This document shows positions 34,042-42,614 of a stretch of 64,000 bases of DNA, one piece after another (positions within the stretch are counted from its first letter, which is position 1; every line of letters begins with the position of its first letter). The stretch is from DASSUC01 sp035649895. Its GTDB lineage: Bacteria > Actinomycetota > Actinomycetes > Mycobacteriales > Micromonosporaceae. The stretch lies in assembly GCA_035649895.1 (NCBI GenBank), contig DASRIS010000043.1:1-64000 (forward strand), written 5' to 3'. Below the pieces are notes generated by a model. The model worked only from the letters and a program-made list of their open reading frames with translations, was not told where the DNA came from and did not search any database. The position numbers and the translations under genes are program-made.

Positions 34042-35022
34042 TCACCCCCTGCTCACGGTGGCGGGTTCCAGCAGCGCCCGCCCGGTCGCGGCCAGGTAGT
34101 CCGGCTCAGGCACCGGCCAGGGCTCGGGAATGTCGCGCAGCACGGCCGGGTCGAGGTCGAACCACGGCTTCGCGTAGTCGGTCAGCTCGCCGGCCACGCC
34201 GAGGCGCCCGCCGAACCGCCGGGTCACCCATCCCAGCGGCTTGGCATCGAAGATCTTCGGGACGACCCCCCATGCCCGGCACACCTCCGTGAACACCTCG
34301 CGCAGGGTCGGCATGGCCGGGTCGAACCAGGTCCAGGTGGCCCGGCCGATCGGGGCGGTCAGCGCCTTGACCACCACCTCGGCGGCTGAGGACACGTCAG
34401 TGACCCAGCTGGGAAAGTCGCCGCGCGCCTCGAGGTGCACCGGGTAGCCGGCCAGCAGGTGCGGGAAGACCGCGGGCAGGCCGTGCTCGGTGTCGGGCCG
34501 CCCGCCCCGGGGGTCGGCGCCCAGCACCGGACCCAGCCGGACGCTGCCGACCGGCAGGTCGGTGGCGTCGCGCACCAGCCGCTCGGCGCAGTACTTGCCG
34601 TACTCGTACCAGTTGCGGAAGTCCTGGCCGGTGTAGAGCTCGCGGTTGGTCACCCGCCCCTGCGCCCGGCCGAGCGCCAGCAGGGACGACACGTGCACCG
34701 CCTGCTCCAGGCCGGGCATCTCGCGCAGGAAGGCCAGCACCGAGCGCATCCCCGAGCTGTGCGTCTCCAGCGCCTCGCCCGGCCCGGTGGTCCAGGCGAC
34801 CGGACCGAAGCTGAGCACCACATGCGTGGTCTGGGCGAGGACATCGGCGCGTACGCCGGCGGGCAGCCCCAACCGGGGCAGGCGCGCGTCACCGCGGATG
34901 CCCTCGCCCACGGTGGCCGTGCCCCGCCGGGACACGACGCGGACCTCGGCGCCCGCCTTGGCACACGCCTGGGCGATGGCCGAGCCCAGATAGCCGGAGC
35001 CACCCACGACCAACACGTTCAT
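34042..35022 (-). CDS. NAD-dependent epimerase/reductase (extended SDR)
   Basis: A 326-residue protein opening MNVLVVGGSGYLGSAIA, the dinucleotide-binding glycine motif; YEYGKYCAER supplies the catalytic Tyr-x-x-x-Lys pair. ATG 35022 has GAGGAA nine bases upstream. An in-frame ATG at 35082, inside a 59-bp tandem repeat, would add 20 residues unrelated to the fold. It resembles 3-beta-HSD/cinnamoyl-CoA-reductase-like SDRs that act on ketones or acyl thioesters. It sits in the operon right after another reductase and before the dikinase genes. Confidence 0.82.
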   Translation of the reverse strand: MNVLVVGGSGYLGSAIAQACAKAGAEVRVVSRRGTATVGEGIRGDARLPRLGLPAGVRADVLAQTTHVVLSFGPVAWTTGPGEALETHSSGMRSVLAFLREMPGLEQAVHVSSLLALGRAQGRVTNRELYTGQDFRNWYEYGKYCAERLVRDATDLPVGSVRLGPVLGADPRGGRPDTEHGLPAVFPHLLAGYPVHLEARGDFPSWVTDVSSAAEVVVKALTAPIGRATWTWFDPAMPTLREVFTEVCRAWGVVPKIFDAKPLGWVTRRFGGRLGVAGELTDYAKPWFDLDPAVLRDIPEPWPVPEPDYLAATGRALLEPATVSRG

Positions 35023-35040
35023 GGCAGTGTTCCTCTTCGC

Positions 35041-35146
35041 CATGCCCTCGCGGCCCTCGCTTCGCTCGGTGCACTCGGTCATGGCTGTGTCCTCCTTGCC
35101 ATGCCCTCGCGGCCCTCGCTTCGCTCGGTGCACTCGGTCATGGCTG
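35041..35146 (-). repeat. 59-bp tandem duplication carrying start and ribosome sites
   Basis: A 47-base identical core occurs at 35041-35087 and 35100-35146, period 59. On the minus strand each unit begins with an ATG and contains GAGCGAAGCGAGGGCCGCGA, followed by an AAGAGG/AAGGAGG ribosome site leading to the next ATG. Confidence 0.88.
35079..35141 (-). CDS. Possible 20-residue coupled mini-ORF
   Basis: The ATG at 35141 overlaps the stop of the reductase gene (ATGA), and the frame ends in TGA at 35079, which again overlaps an ATG at 35082 that is in frame with the epimerase. The peptide starts MTECTERSEG and is rich in Glu and Arg. It arises from the tandem repeat and may only pass ribosomes from one gene to the next. 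Translation is uncertain. Confidence 0.35.
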   Translation of the reverse strand: MTECTERSEGREGMARRTQP

Positions 35147-36256
35147 GAACCTCGACAGTCCGGCGTCGGCCGGCGCCACCGGTCGCTGGGGCGTAGGCAG
35201 GTCGAACAGCAGCCGGGCGAGCAGCCCGGCGTCTGGCGCGGGCAGCGGACCGTCCACCAGGTCGGCGAGGTGGCCGCGCTCCATCACCCGGTCCAGGCCG
35301 ATGTAGCGCAGGCCGATGATGCTGTTGCGCCAGGCCTGGCTCAGCGGCAGGAAGCGCTCGGCGTTGGCCGAGACCCACAGCACCTGGCTGGCCTTTGCCG
35401 GCACCAGCCGGACCCACTTGCCGAAGGCCAGCGGCGAGACCGCCCGGGCCGCCTCCAGCAGGCTGCGCAGGGTGGGTGCCTGCTCGCCCGCTGCCAGGTG
35501 GGTGATGACCGGCTCCGGTTGCGGCCCGGCGCGCAGCATCCCCGCCAGCGAGTCCAGCAACGCCGCCGCCGCCATGTCGCGAGGCAGTGCGTCCACCCGG
35601 GCGTCACGCATCACCGGCAGCGCCCGGCCGGGCAGGTCGTCCCAGCGCTCGGCGAGCAGGTAGAGCGAGTTCCGCTTGAGCGTGCGGCCGGTCTGCGAGT
35701 CGCCCAGCAGCGCGCTCACCCGGCTGACCAGGACATCCGGGTCGTCCGGCCGGCGCTGGGCGGCCAGCTCCCGCTCGGCGACCCACTTGCTGTGCTCGTA
35801 CGCGGTCCGGTGCCGGTCGGTGCGCAGCGGCGCCTCGGCGATCGAGCCGATGAGGCCGCCCGCGACGAAGATCGAGGAGGCGTAGCAGTAGAGGACCCGC
35901 CGGCCGGACCGGCGCTGCAGCTGGCGGGTGACGTCCAGGCCGTAGCGGGCGCCGAGCACGTTGACGGCGTACAGGTCGCGTCCGTTGCCGGCCCAGTTGG
36001 TCTCGCCGGCCAGGTTGACGACCGCGTCGACGCCACGGCTCAGCTCGTCGAGCACGGCGTCGGGCAGGCCCCATCCGGCGGCGCGCACGTCGCCGGTGAC
36101 CTGTGCGGTGGCGAGCGTGGGGAACACCCGCTCGAAGGGCACCTTTCCCCGCCGGCCGCCCCGCACCACCGGGATGACCTCGACCCCACGGCTCGGCGCC
36201 AGCTCGGCGACTGCCGTGCCCAGTTGACCGGTGACGCCGGCCAGCAGCAGCTTCAT
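35138..36256 (-). CDS. Thioester-reductase-like NAD(P)-binding protein
   Basis: A 372-residue extended SDR of the NAD_binding_4/thioester-reductase type. The N-terminal LLAGVTGQLGTAVAE binds NAD(P), and VNLAGETNW, SSIFVAGG and YEHSKWVAE (catalytic Tyr and Lys) follow the order seen in carboxylic-acid-reductase R domains. The ATG at 36256 overlaps the FAAL-ACAD stop (ATGA). Expected to release the ACP-bound acyl chain as an aldehyde or alcohol. It completes a load, desaturate and reduce set similar in logic to the tambjamine fatty-amine branch; that analogy is inference. Confidence 0.78.
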   Translation of the reverse strand: MKLLLAGVTGQLGTAVAELAPSRGVEVIPVVRGGRRGKVPFERVFPTLATAQVTGDVRAAGWGLPDAVLDELSRGVDAVVNLAGETNWAGNGRDLYAVNVLGARYGLDVTRQLQRRSGRRVLYCYASSIFVAGGLIGSIAEAPLRTDRHRTAYEHSKWVAERELAAQRRPDDPDVLVSRVSALLGDSQTGRTLKRNSLYLLAERWDDLPGRALPVMRDARVDALPRDMAAAALLDSLAGMLRAGPQPEPVITHLAAGEQAPTLRSLLEAARAVSPLAFGKWVRLVPAKASQVLWVSANAERFLPLSQAWRNSIIGLRYIGLDRVMERGHLADLVDGPLPAPDAGLLARLLFDLPTPQRPVAPADAGLSRFQP

Positions 36257-39200
36257 CCGAGGTCGACGCCCTCGTCGTAGGAGGCGAAGTCGGGGACCAG
36301 CCCGCCGGCCACCAGCTCCCACATCATCTCGTCACTCCCCCCGCCGAGCCGGCCCAGCCGCGAGTCGCGCCACATCCGCGACAGCGGCGTCTCGTCGAGA
36401 TAGCCAGGGCCGCCGAAGAGGTGCATGCACTCGCTCGTCGCCTCCTCGGCGAACCGCGCCGCGGTGACCTTCAGCGCGGCGATCTCCCGGGCGCCGCAGG
36501 CGCCGGGGACCGCAACACCCTGCGCCGCCGTGTAGACGGCGTACCTCAGGGTGAGCAGCCGGGAGTACAGCTCGGCCAGGCGCAGCCGCAGTGCCTGGTG
36601 CTCCATCAGCGGCTTGCCGAACTGCACCCGGCGGTGCAGGTGCGCGGTGGCCAGCCCGATCGCCCTGGCCACACCGCCTGCGGTCTGCGCGGCGATGGAC
36701 AGCCGTTCGTGGTTGAGCCCCCAGACCGCCACCAGCAGGCCGGCGCCGCGCCGGCCGACCAGCGCCGCATCGGGCACCTCGGCGTCGACCGCCATCCACG
36801 TCGTGTCCAGCGCGGCGGTGCCGGCCTTGGCCAGCCGCTTGCGCACGGTCAGCCCGGTGGCGGGCACGGCGAGCAGGCCGAGGCGGCCGGCGATCCCGCC
36901 GTCCCCCTCGTCCAGCCGGCACAGCAGCAGGGCGAAGTCGCAGACCAGGCCCAGGGAGAGGTACTTCTTCTCGCCGGTCACCCGCCAGCCGCCGGGGACC
37001 TTCCGGGCGATGGTGCGCACGCCGTTGAGGTCGGACCCGCCATCCGGCTCCGATGCGCCGAGGCAGCCCACCAGGCGGCCGTCGAGCACCCCGGCCAGGT
37101 AGTCCTTAAGCAGCGGCGTGTCCCCGTACCGGCCGAGGATGGAGGCGACGGTCTCGCAGTGCAGGCTCAGCCCGACCGACAGGCTCGCGTGCCCGAGCCG
37201 GCCGCTCTCCTCCGCGATGACCACGCCAAGGCCCGGGTCGCCGTAGGGCGGCGTCGCCCAGCGCTCGCGGAACAGGCCGCTGCGGCCCAGGTCGGCCAGG
37301 ATCTCGCGGGGGAACAGGCCGGCGGCCTCGGCCGCCGCTGCCCGCGGCTCGAACGCCTCGCGCAGCAGCGCGGCAACCTGCTTGCGGCGTTCCTCGACCC
37401 GCTCGTTGAACGGCCCGTCGGCGAAGAGCAGCGGGGGTGCTTCGCCTGCCTCGACCGCCAGCTCCGCCTCCGCTCCCCCGGCCCCGGCTGCTGTCCCTGC
37501 CTCGGCTGCTGTCTCTGCCTGCGGCGTCGTAGCGCCTCTTGCTGTGTCGGCCGGTTCCTCTGTCGCGACCGGTTCCCCAGCCTCGGCCGGCTCCCTGGTC
37601 CTGGGCAGCTCCCCGGTCCTGGGCAGCTCCCCGGTGACGTAGGCGAGCCACAGCGCCCGGCGGCGCGGCTTGCGGCTCGACGTGCGCAGGATGGCACCGG
37701 ACGGGACCTTCACCACCTGGACCTGCGCCTGGTCACCGGCGAGCGTCCGGATGACCGAGACGGCCAGCGCGGCCCGGTCACCGAGCGACCGCTCGGTGAC
37801 CACCAGGATCGTCGGCTTTCCCTGTGCCATCCCCGCGACCACGGTGGCGTACCGCCGGGAGATCGCGCCGGACGCGACGAGCTCCATCTCGATGTCCTCG
37901 ACGAACAGGCTCTGCCCGCTCACCTTCACGCTGTCGCCGAGCCGGCCCACCACGTAAAGCTCGCCGTCGAGCAGGAAGCCCGCGTCACCGGTACGCAGGG
38001 TGCCTCCGCTCAGCTTGGCCGCGTCCTCCGGTGAGGGGTCCACGTACCCGTCGGCCACTGACGGCCCGTGCACGAGGATCTCGCCCAGCACGCCCTCCGG
38101 CTGCCGGACACCCTCCTCGTCGAGGATCTCGACGAGCACCCCGTCCATCGGTCGACCGCAGCTGACCTGCCACAGCGCCGGTTCGGTGACCGGCTCGGCG
38201 GAGAGCTCGACGACCTCGCGTACGTCCACTTTCTCGCCCAGCCGCCGTTCCAGGCAGCCGGTCCGGACCAACCGGGGCACCTGCCCGTTGGCCAGGCCGG
38301 TTACGGCGAGTGTCGCCTCGGCCAGCCCGTACGCGGGCGCGAGCGCGGCGGCGTCCAGGCCGTGCGGTTCGAGCAGCCGGACGAAGCCGGCGAGCACCGC
38401 GGGGTCGACCCGCTCGGCGCCGCTGATCACCGTCGTCAGGTGGGAGAAGTCGAGACCGTCGAGGTGCTCCGGCCGGACCCGGGCGACCACCCGCTCGAAG
38501 CCGAAGTTGGGCATGGCCATGCACGCGTACCGGTTGCGACCGTACTCGGTGAGCCAGCCCCTGGTGTCCCGGAGGAACTGCTCGGGACGCATGAACGCGT
38601 TCTCCGCCTGGATCGTCAGCGCTGTCAGCATCCCGCCGACGAGCCCCATGTCGTGGTACAGCGGCAGCCAGGACACCGTGCCGTACTCGCCCATCCGGCT
38701 CCACCGCCGGATCATGCGCAGGTTGGCCGCCATATTCGCCATCGTGATGCGCAGCCCGCGCGGGCTTCCGCGCGAGCCGGAGGTGAACTGCAGGACCGCG
38801 AGCTCGCTGTGGGCGCGCACCGAACCCACGATGTCGTCGGCGTAGGTCGGCTCGAGCAGCCGGGTGCTGGCCGTGTGCTCGCCGAGACCGCCACGGACCA
38901 GGTCCGCAAGTGCGGCGGCGACCACGGCATGGCTCGGCTGGATCCGGGCGGCGATAGCACGCAGCTGGTTCTGGTACCCCTCCCCGGCCCGCAGCGCCCA
39001 CGGCAGGGGAAGCACTGACGGCGTCGCGCCGATCGACAGCAGGCCGAAGAAGTGCGTCACGAAGTCCGGCCCGTTGGGCAGCACCAACGGCACCACCTGC
39101 CCAGGTCGCACGCCAGCGGCGGCGAGCGCGGTGCCGGCCCGCAGCGCGCGCAGCGCCAGCTCTTGGTACGTCAACCGCTGCCAGGAACCGTCATCGTGCC

Positions 39201-39282
39201 GGAACCGCACCCCCCGCTCATCGGTCGGGTCGTCCAGCCATCCGACCACCCGGTCGTGGTCGGCAGTCCTGCACTGTGCCAT
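36253..39282 (-). CDS. Fatty acyl-AMP ligase fused to acyl-CoA dehydrogenase
   Basis: A 1009-residue fusion. Residues 1-545 are a fatty acyl-AMP ligase: LQFTSGSRGSPRG (P-loop), the FAAL signature WLPLYHDMGLVGG, GDAGFLLDGELYVVGR, and a C-terminal subdomain. A low-complexity linker, about 545-630, starts with a duplicated TGELPR unit and is rich in Ala, Glu and Pro. Residues 635-1009 are an acyl-CoA dehydrogenase: CLGASEPDGGSD, WRVTGEKKYLS, ERLSIAAQTAGGVARA, RRVQFGKPL and the C-terminal GGPGYLDETPLSRMWRDSRLG. It should load a fatty acid onto the ACP at 32270 and then desaturate it. ATG 39282 follows a GAGGGGG site. Confidence 0.9.
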   Translation of the reverse strand: MAQCRTADHDRVVGWLDDPTDERGVRFRHDDGSWQRLTYQELALRALRAGTALAAAGVRPGQVVPLVLPNGPDFVTHFFGLLSIGATPSVLPLPWALRAGEGYQNQLRAIAARIQPSHAVVAAALADLVRGGLGEHTASTRLLEPTYADDIVGSVRAHSELAVLQFTSGSRGSPRGLRITMANMAANLRMIRRWSRMGEYGTVSWLPLYHDMGLVGGMLTALTIQAENAFMRPEQFLRDTRGWLTEYGRNRYACMAMPNFGFERVVARVRPEHLDGLDFSHLTTVISGAERVDPAVLAGFVRLLEPHGLDAAALAPAYGLAEATLAVTGLANGQVPRLVRTGCLERRLGEKVDVREVVELSAEPVTEPALWQVSCGRPMDGVLVEILDEEGVRQPEGVLGEILVHGPSVADGYVDPSPEDAAKLSGGTLRTGDAGFLLDGELYVVGRLGDSVKVSGQSLFVEDIEMELVASGAISRRYATVVAGMAQGKPTILVVTERSLGDRAALAVSVIRTLAGDQAQVQVVKVPSGAILRTSSRKPRRRALWLAYVTGELPRTGELPRTREPAEAGEPVATEEPADTARGATTPQAETAAEAGTAAGAGGAEAELAVEAGEAPPLLFADGPFNERVEERRKQVAALLREAFEPRAAAAEAAGLFPREILADLGRSGLFRERWATPPYGDPGLGVVIAEESGRLGHASLSVGLSLHCETVASILGRYGDTPLLKDYLAGVLDGRLVGCLGASEPDGGSDLNGVRTIARKVPGGWRVTGEKKYLSLGLVCDFALLLCRLDEGDGGIAGRLGLLAVPATGLTVRKRLAKAGTAALDTTWMAVDAEVPDAALVGRRGAGLLVAVWGLNHERLSIAAQTAGGVARAIGLATAHLHRRVQFGKPLMEHQALRLRLAELYSRLLTLRYAVYTAAQGVAVPGACGAREIAALKVTAARFAEEATSECMHLFGGPGYLDETPLSRMWRDSRLGRLGGGSDEMMWELVAGGLVPDFASYDEGVDLG

Positions 39283-39338
39283 GGTTCACCCCCTCGTCCG
39301 GAGAACGTCGGGCACCGGCGCTCCGCGCCCTGGCGGGG

Positions 39339-40919
39339 TCAGCCGCCCGATCGGCTGCCTGCCGGCTGTTGCAGCATCCGGGCCAGCTCCAGCCGCTGCA
39401 CCTTGGCCGTCGCGGTCCTGGGCAGCTCGGCCAGGCTCATCTGCACTGGCGGCAGCATGGGGGGCAGGTCGGCGGTTGCCTTGGCCCACTGGGCGGGGTC
39501 GAGCGCCGCACCGTCCTTGGTGACCACGACCGGCGTCGCCGCCCCCGCACCGCCCGGAATAACGACGATCTCCAGCAGCGAGTCCAGGCGCAGCAGCAGC
39601 GCGTCCTCGATCTCCAGCGCGCTGCCCAGCCCCGGGATCACATCGACCTCGCGGTCCAGGATGTGCAGGCAGCCCCAGCGGGTCCGGTACCCGACGTCGC
39701 CCATGCGCCACCAGCCGCCATGCAGCTGGCCCCGGTAGCGCGCCTCCTCGTTGACGTAGGTCAGCGCCCGGCCGTCGGTACGCACCTCGATATAGCCGGG
39801 TGTCTCCGCGCTGGGTCGCCGGCCGTTGCGAGCCACCACGCGCACCCCGGTCATGCCAGGGAACGGGAAGCCGACACAGCGCCCGTCGACCTTGCCGGTC
39901 CAGCGCTGGCTGGTCACCCGGCCCACCACCGGTCCCACCTCGCTCTGCCCGTAGAGCTGCAGCTGCGCCGGGCGGGTGCGTCTGGACGCGCCGAGAAGCT
40001 TTATCACGGTACGCGGGTGGATCGCGTCGAACGTGCTGCTGATGTACTTCACCTGCGCCAGCAGGCCACGCGGGTCGTCGGCGAGCTCTTCCCACTGCAC
40101 GAACGTGTTGGGGTGGGCCTCGATGACTCCCGGCTTATGCTCGGCGAAGATCTCGGCGACCCGCTTGGCGTCCGGGTCCCTGATGATGACGAGCGGGAAC
40201 CCGCGGTTGACCGCGATCGCCAGGGCGGTGACGAGTCGTGAGTGGACGAACGAGACGTGCACGGCCAGGGTCTCCCGCCTGCGCACGAACATCTGCACGG
40301 CGAGCGCCTGCGGCCGGTAGCGCGCGCGCAGGGTCCGCGCGGTGTGCAGCACCAGCTTTGGTACGTCGGTCGTACCGGAGGTGTGGGTGATGAGTGCGGG
40401 ACTTGTCGGGTCCGGCCGGACGAACGGCGCGGGGACCGGCTCGGGCCGGCGCCGCAGCGGCGTCGTTCCCGCCGCCTCTCCGGTCACCAGCAGGACCTGT
40501 TTGGCCCGCTCGCGCACCACCTCCGGCAGCCGGTCAGCCAGCGTGTGCTCGTCGGTGACCAGGTACGGCCAGCCCACCCGCTCCAGCAACGTCGGCACCA
40601 TGTCACCCGGAAGTGCGGGCGAGAGCAGCATCGGGACCGCGCCGGTGCGCGAGACGGCGCAGGCGAGCAGGAAGATATCGAAGTTGTCCTGCTTGTAGAC
40701 CACCACGGTGTCACCGGGCCGGACGCCTGTCTCCCGCAACGCGGCAGCCAGGTCCGCCACGAGCAGGGCGCACGCATATACCGTCAGGTCCGTACCCATT
40801 TCCGGCGCCACGTCGAGCCGGTGGTCCAAGGTGACCCGCTGGTATGGGCTCTTAGTGAGGCCATCGTCGAAAATGGCACCCAGGAACAGCCCGCGGTTCC
40901 CGATCCGCTGCAGAATCAC
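39339..40919 (-). CDS. AMP-dependent acyl/aryl ligase (paralogue 2)
   Basis: A 526-residue ANL enzyme with ITHTSGTTDVPK as P-loop, LYGQSEVGP at A5, GGWWRMGDVGYRTRWG at the hinge region and a C-terminal PRTATAKVQRLEL with the catalytic lysine. EAHPNTFVQW and FDAIHPRTVIKLL are shared with the ligase at 25277, so they are duplicates that probably activate different acids or act at different steps. GTG 40919 has GGGAGGTAGG upstream and lies 5 bases after the SRPBCC stop, so the two are co-transcribed. Confidence 0.88.
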   Translation of the reverse strand: MILQRIGNRGLFLGAIFDDGLTKSPYQRVTLDHRLDVAPEMGTDLTVYACALLVADLAAALRETGVRPGDTVVVYKQDNFDIFLLACAVSRTGAVPMLLSPALPGDMVPTLLERVGWPYLVTDEHTLADRLPEVVRERAKQVLLVTGEAAGTTPLRRRPEPVPAPFVRPDPTSPALITHTSGTTDVPKLVLHTARTLRARYRPQALAVQMFVRRRETLAVHVSFVHSRLVTALAIAVNRGFPLVIIRDPDAKRVAEIFAEHKPGVIEAHPNTFVQWEELADDPRGLLAQVKYISSTFDAIHPRTVIKLLGASRRTRPAQLQLYGQSEVGPVVGRVTSQRWTGKVDGRCVGFPFPGMTGVRVVARNGRRPSAETPGYIEVRTDGRALTYVNEEARYRGQLHGGWWRMGDVGYRTRWGCLHILDREVDVIPGLGSALEIEDALLLRLDSLLEIVVIPGGAGAATPVVVTKDGAALDPAQWAKATADLPPMLPPVQMSLAELPRTATAKVQRLELARMLQQPAGSRSGG

Positions 40920-40924
40920 GCGAC

Positions 40925-41515
40925 CTACCTCCCCGCTACCGGAGCCTGCTGCGACCCGTCTTCCGCGAACCGCGCAGACTCCAGCGCCGACTTTATCCGG
41001 TGCAATGTTGCGCGTAGGTCACCGTCGATCTTCTCGCCCCATTCGGCGATGAACCTAGGCCTGTCGGAAGGGCTCATCCGGGAAAGGATCCCCCGCATTC
41101 CTTCGGTCAGCTCACCCATCCAGAACGCGTGGGTCAGCACGCACCCGCCGGCCGCGGGATGAACCTCGAACGACCATACACTCTGCTGTGCGGCTCCGGC
41201 GCTGCTGCGCATGGCCCAGCGGAACACGTGCGGCGCGCGCACCTCCACGACCTCGGACTCGGTCGTCCACTCCCCACGTACCACGGGCGCCCACGAGACG
41301 ATGTCGGGCGCCCGGTAGTTACGCCCCTCGAACACCGAACCCAGCAATGACGGCCCACCGGAGAGCCATCTGCCGCCCCGGCACTCGGGGCTCCACTCAC
41401 CACTGTTGGTCAGGTCGCTAACGAAGGCGAAAACCTCGGAAGGCTCGGCCTCAATCAGAATGTCCGCACTGACTCGGAAGGTCTCCGTATCGTGCCGGAC
41501 GGACTCGTCGGCCAC
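40925..41515 (-). CDS. SRPBCC-family protein (third copy, divergent)
   Basis: A 196-residue protein with the polyketide-cyclase/START fold pattern: ILIEAEPSEVFAFVSDLTNSGEWSPEC at the beginning, then GSVFEGRNY, a central WTTESEVVEV strand and a C-terminal helix DLRATLHRIKSALE. It is not closely similar to the two other SRPBCC proteins. The start is uncertain: GTG 41515 fits the domain border but lacks a good ribosome site, and the frame is open upstream to 41590. Role in the pathway unknown. Confidence 0.7.
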   Translation of the reverse strand: MADESVRHDTETFRVSADILIEAEPSEVFAFVSDLTNSGEWSPECRGGRWLSGGPSLLGSVFEGRNYRAPDIVSWAPVVRGEWTTESEVVEVRAPHVFRWAMRSSAGAAQQSVWSFEVHPAAGGCVLTHAFWMGELTEGMRGILSRMSPSDRPRFIAEWGEKIDGDLRATLHRIKSALESARFAEDGSQQAPVAGR

Positions 41516-41755
41516 GCTGGGAACGTTACCCGTTGGCCCGGTGGGTCGGTAGCCTTTGCGCTGCGCTTCTACGCCCGCGTCGCCGGTCAAGGTGGTTGTG
41601 GGAGGCGTTTCGGGATTTGCTTCCCACCGACGGTCACGAAGCGGCCGGCATCACAAAGCAACCGCGGTCGACACCACAGTCGAGCATCGTTGCGGCGGCG
41701 TAGTCGAGCGCGCGCCGATGATAGCCGGCAGAGAGGTCGGTCGGCAGCGCCGTCC
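41516..41755. other. Intergenic spacer with an inverted repeat
   Basis: The 240-base gap contains no credible gene. It holds an 8-bp inverted repeat with one mismatch (GTGGGAGG at 41598-41605, CTTCCCAC at 41620-41627). A lone CAGTCGAGC at 41677-41685 resembles one half of a StrR-type site. It may contain an internal promoter or an attenuator between the aromatic-precursor genes and the ligase genes. Confidence 0.4.
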
Positions 41756-42544
41756 TCACACCCCGAGGATGGCGCCGCCGTCGACGCACAGGTCCTGCAT
41801 GGTGATGTGCCTGGCCTGGTCGGAGGCGAGGAAGACAACGGCATCGGCGACGTCCGGTGGCTCGGCGAGCCGCCGCAGCGGGATGCCCGTCTTGTAGGTC
41901 TCGAGCGAGCCGTTGATGGTGGCCTGCCGGTCACCGGCGCCGGACCAGAGCTGGCGCAGCATCCCGGTGTCTGTCGAGCCGGGAGACACCACGTTGCAGC
42001 GGATCCCGTACTCGGCGAGCTCCAGTCCGAGCGTCTTGGTGTATGAGGCCGCCGCGGCCTTCGACGCGCCATAGGCCGCCATCTGCATCCGCGGCACCCG
42101 GCCCGCGTTCGAGGCGATCGTCACGATCGCGCCGGACCTGCGCTGCTTCATCCGGCTGGCGACCGCCCGCGAGCAGTGGAACACGCCGTCCAGGTTGACC
42201 GAGAACATCGCCCGCCAGTCCACATCGGACAGCTCGCTCGCGGCGCCGAGACGGAGCACCCCGGCCGCGTTCACCAGTAGCTCGATCCCGCCGACCTCGC
42301 GCTCTATCCGCGCCACCGCGCGCTCCACCTCGGCGCCGTCCGCCACGTCGGCCGGGTAGCCCGGCACGTACCAGCCGTTCACCGCCATCTTCTCGGTGAG
42401 CTCGTCCAGGGCCGCCACGTTGACGTCGACCGCCGCGACCGCCATGCCCTGCGCGGCAAGGGCCTGTACGACCGCGCTGCCGATCCCCCCGGCCGCCCCG
42501 GTCACCACGGCGACCTTCCGGGCGGTTCCGTCTTGTCCTGTCAC
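41756..42544 (-). CDS. SDR resembling 2,3-dihydro-2,3-dihydroxybenzoate dehydrogenase (EntA/DHHA-DH-like)
   Basis: A 262-residue classical SDR. TGAAGGIG near 15-22 binds NAD, NAAG at 92-95, and the catalytic Ser145, Tyr158 and Lys162 (YGASK) are all present. Similarity in size and in motifs such as MQMAAYGASKAAA to the EntA group, together with position beside PhzC and PhzE homologues, suggests oxidation of a dihydro-aromatic such as 2,3-dihydro-3-hydroxyanthranilate to 3-hydroxyanthranilate. A separate isochorismatase (PhzD) would be needed and is not in the window. GTG 42544 with GAGGTG eight bases upstream was preferred to longer starts. Confidence 0.78.
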   Translation of the reverse strand: MTGQDGTARKVAVVTGAAGGIGSAVVQALAAQGMAVAAVDVNVAALDELTEKMAVNGWYVPGYPADVADGAEVERAVARIEREVGGIELLVNAAGVLRLGAASELSDVDWRAMFSVNLDGVFHCSRAVASRMKQRRSGAIVTIASNAGRVPRMQMAAYGASKAAAASYTKTLGLELAEYGIRCNVVSPGSTDTGMLRQLWSGAGDRQATINGSLETYKTGIPLRRLAEPPDVADAVVFLASDQARHITMQDLCVDGGAILGV

Positions 42545-42614
42545 GTTCCGCACCTCTTTCGCCGAGAACCGGCCGACCGCCACACCGTCCAGCACGGACG
42601 CCGGAGCTCCAGCC

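Noticed and set aside
41677..41685. StrR half-site CAGTCGAGC upstream of the SRPBCC gene
   Set aside because: No matching left half is found 11 bases away, so a single 8-of-9 half-site is not convincing.
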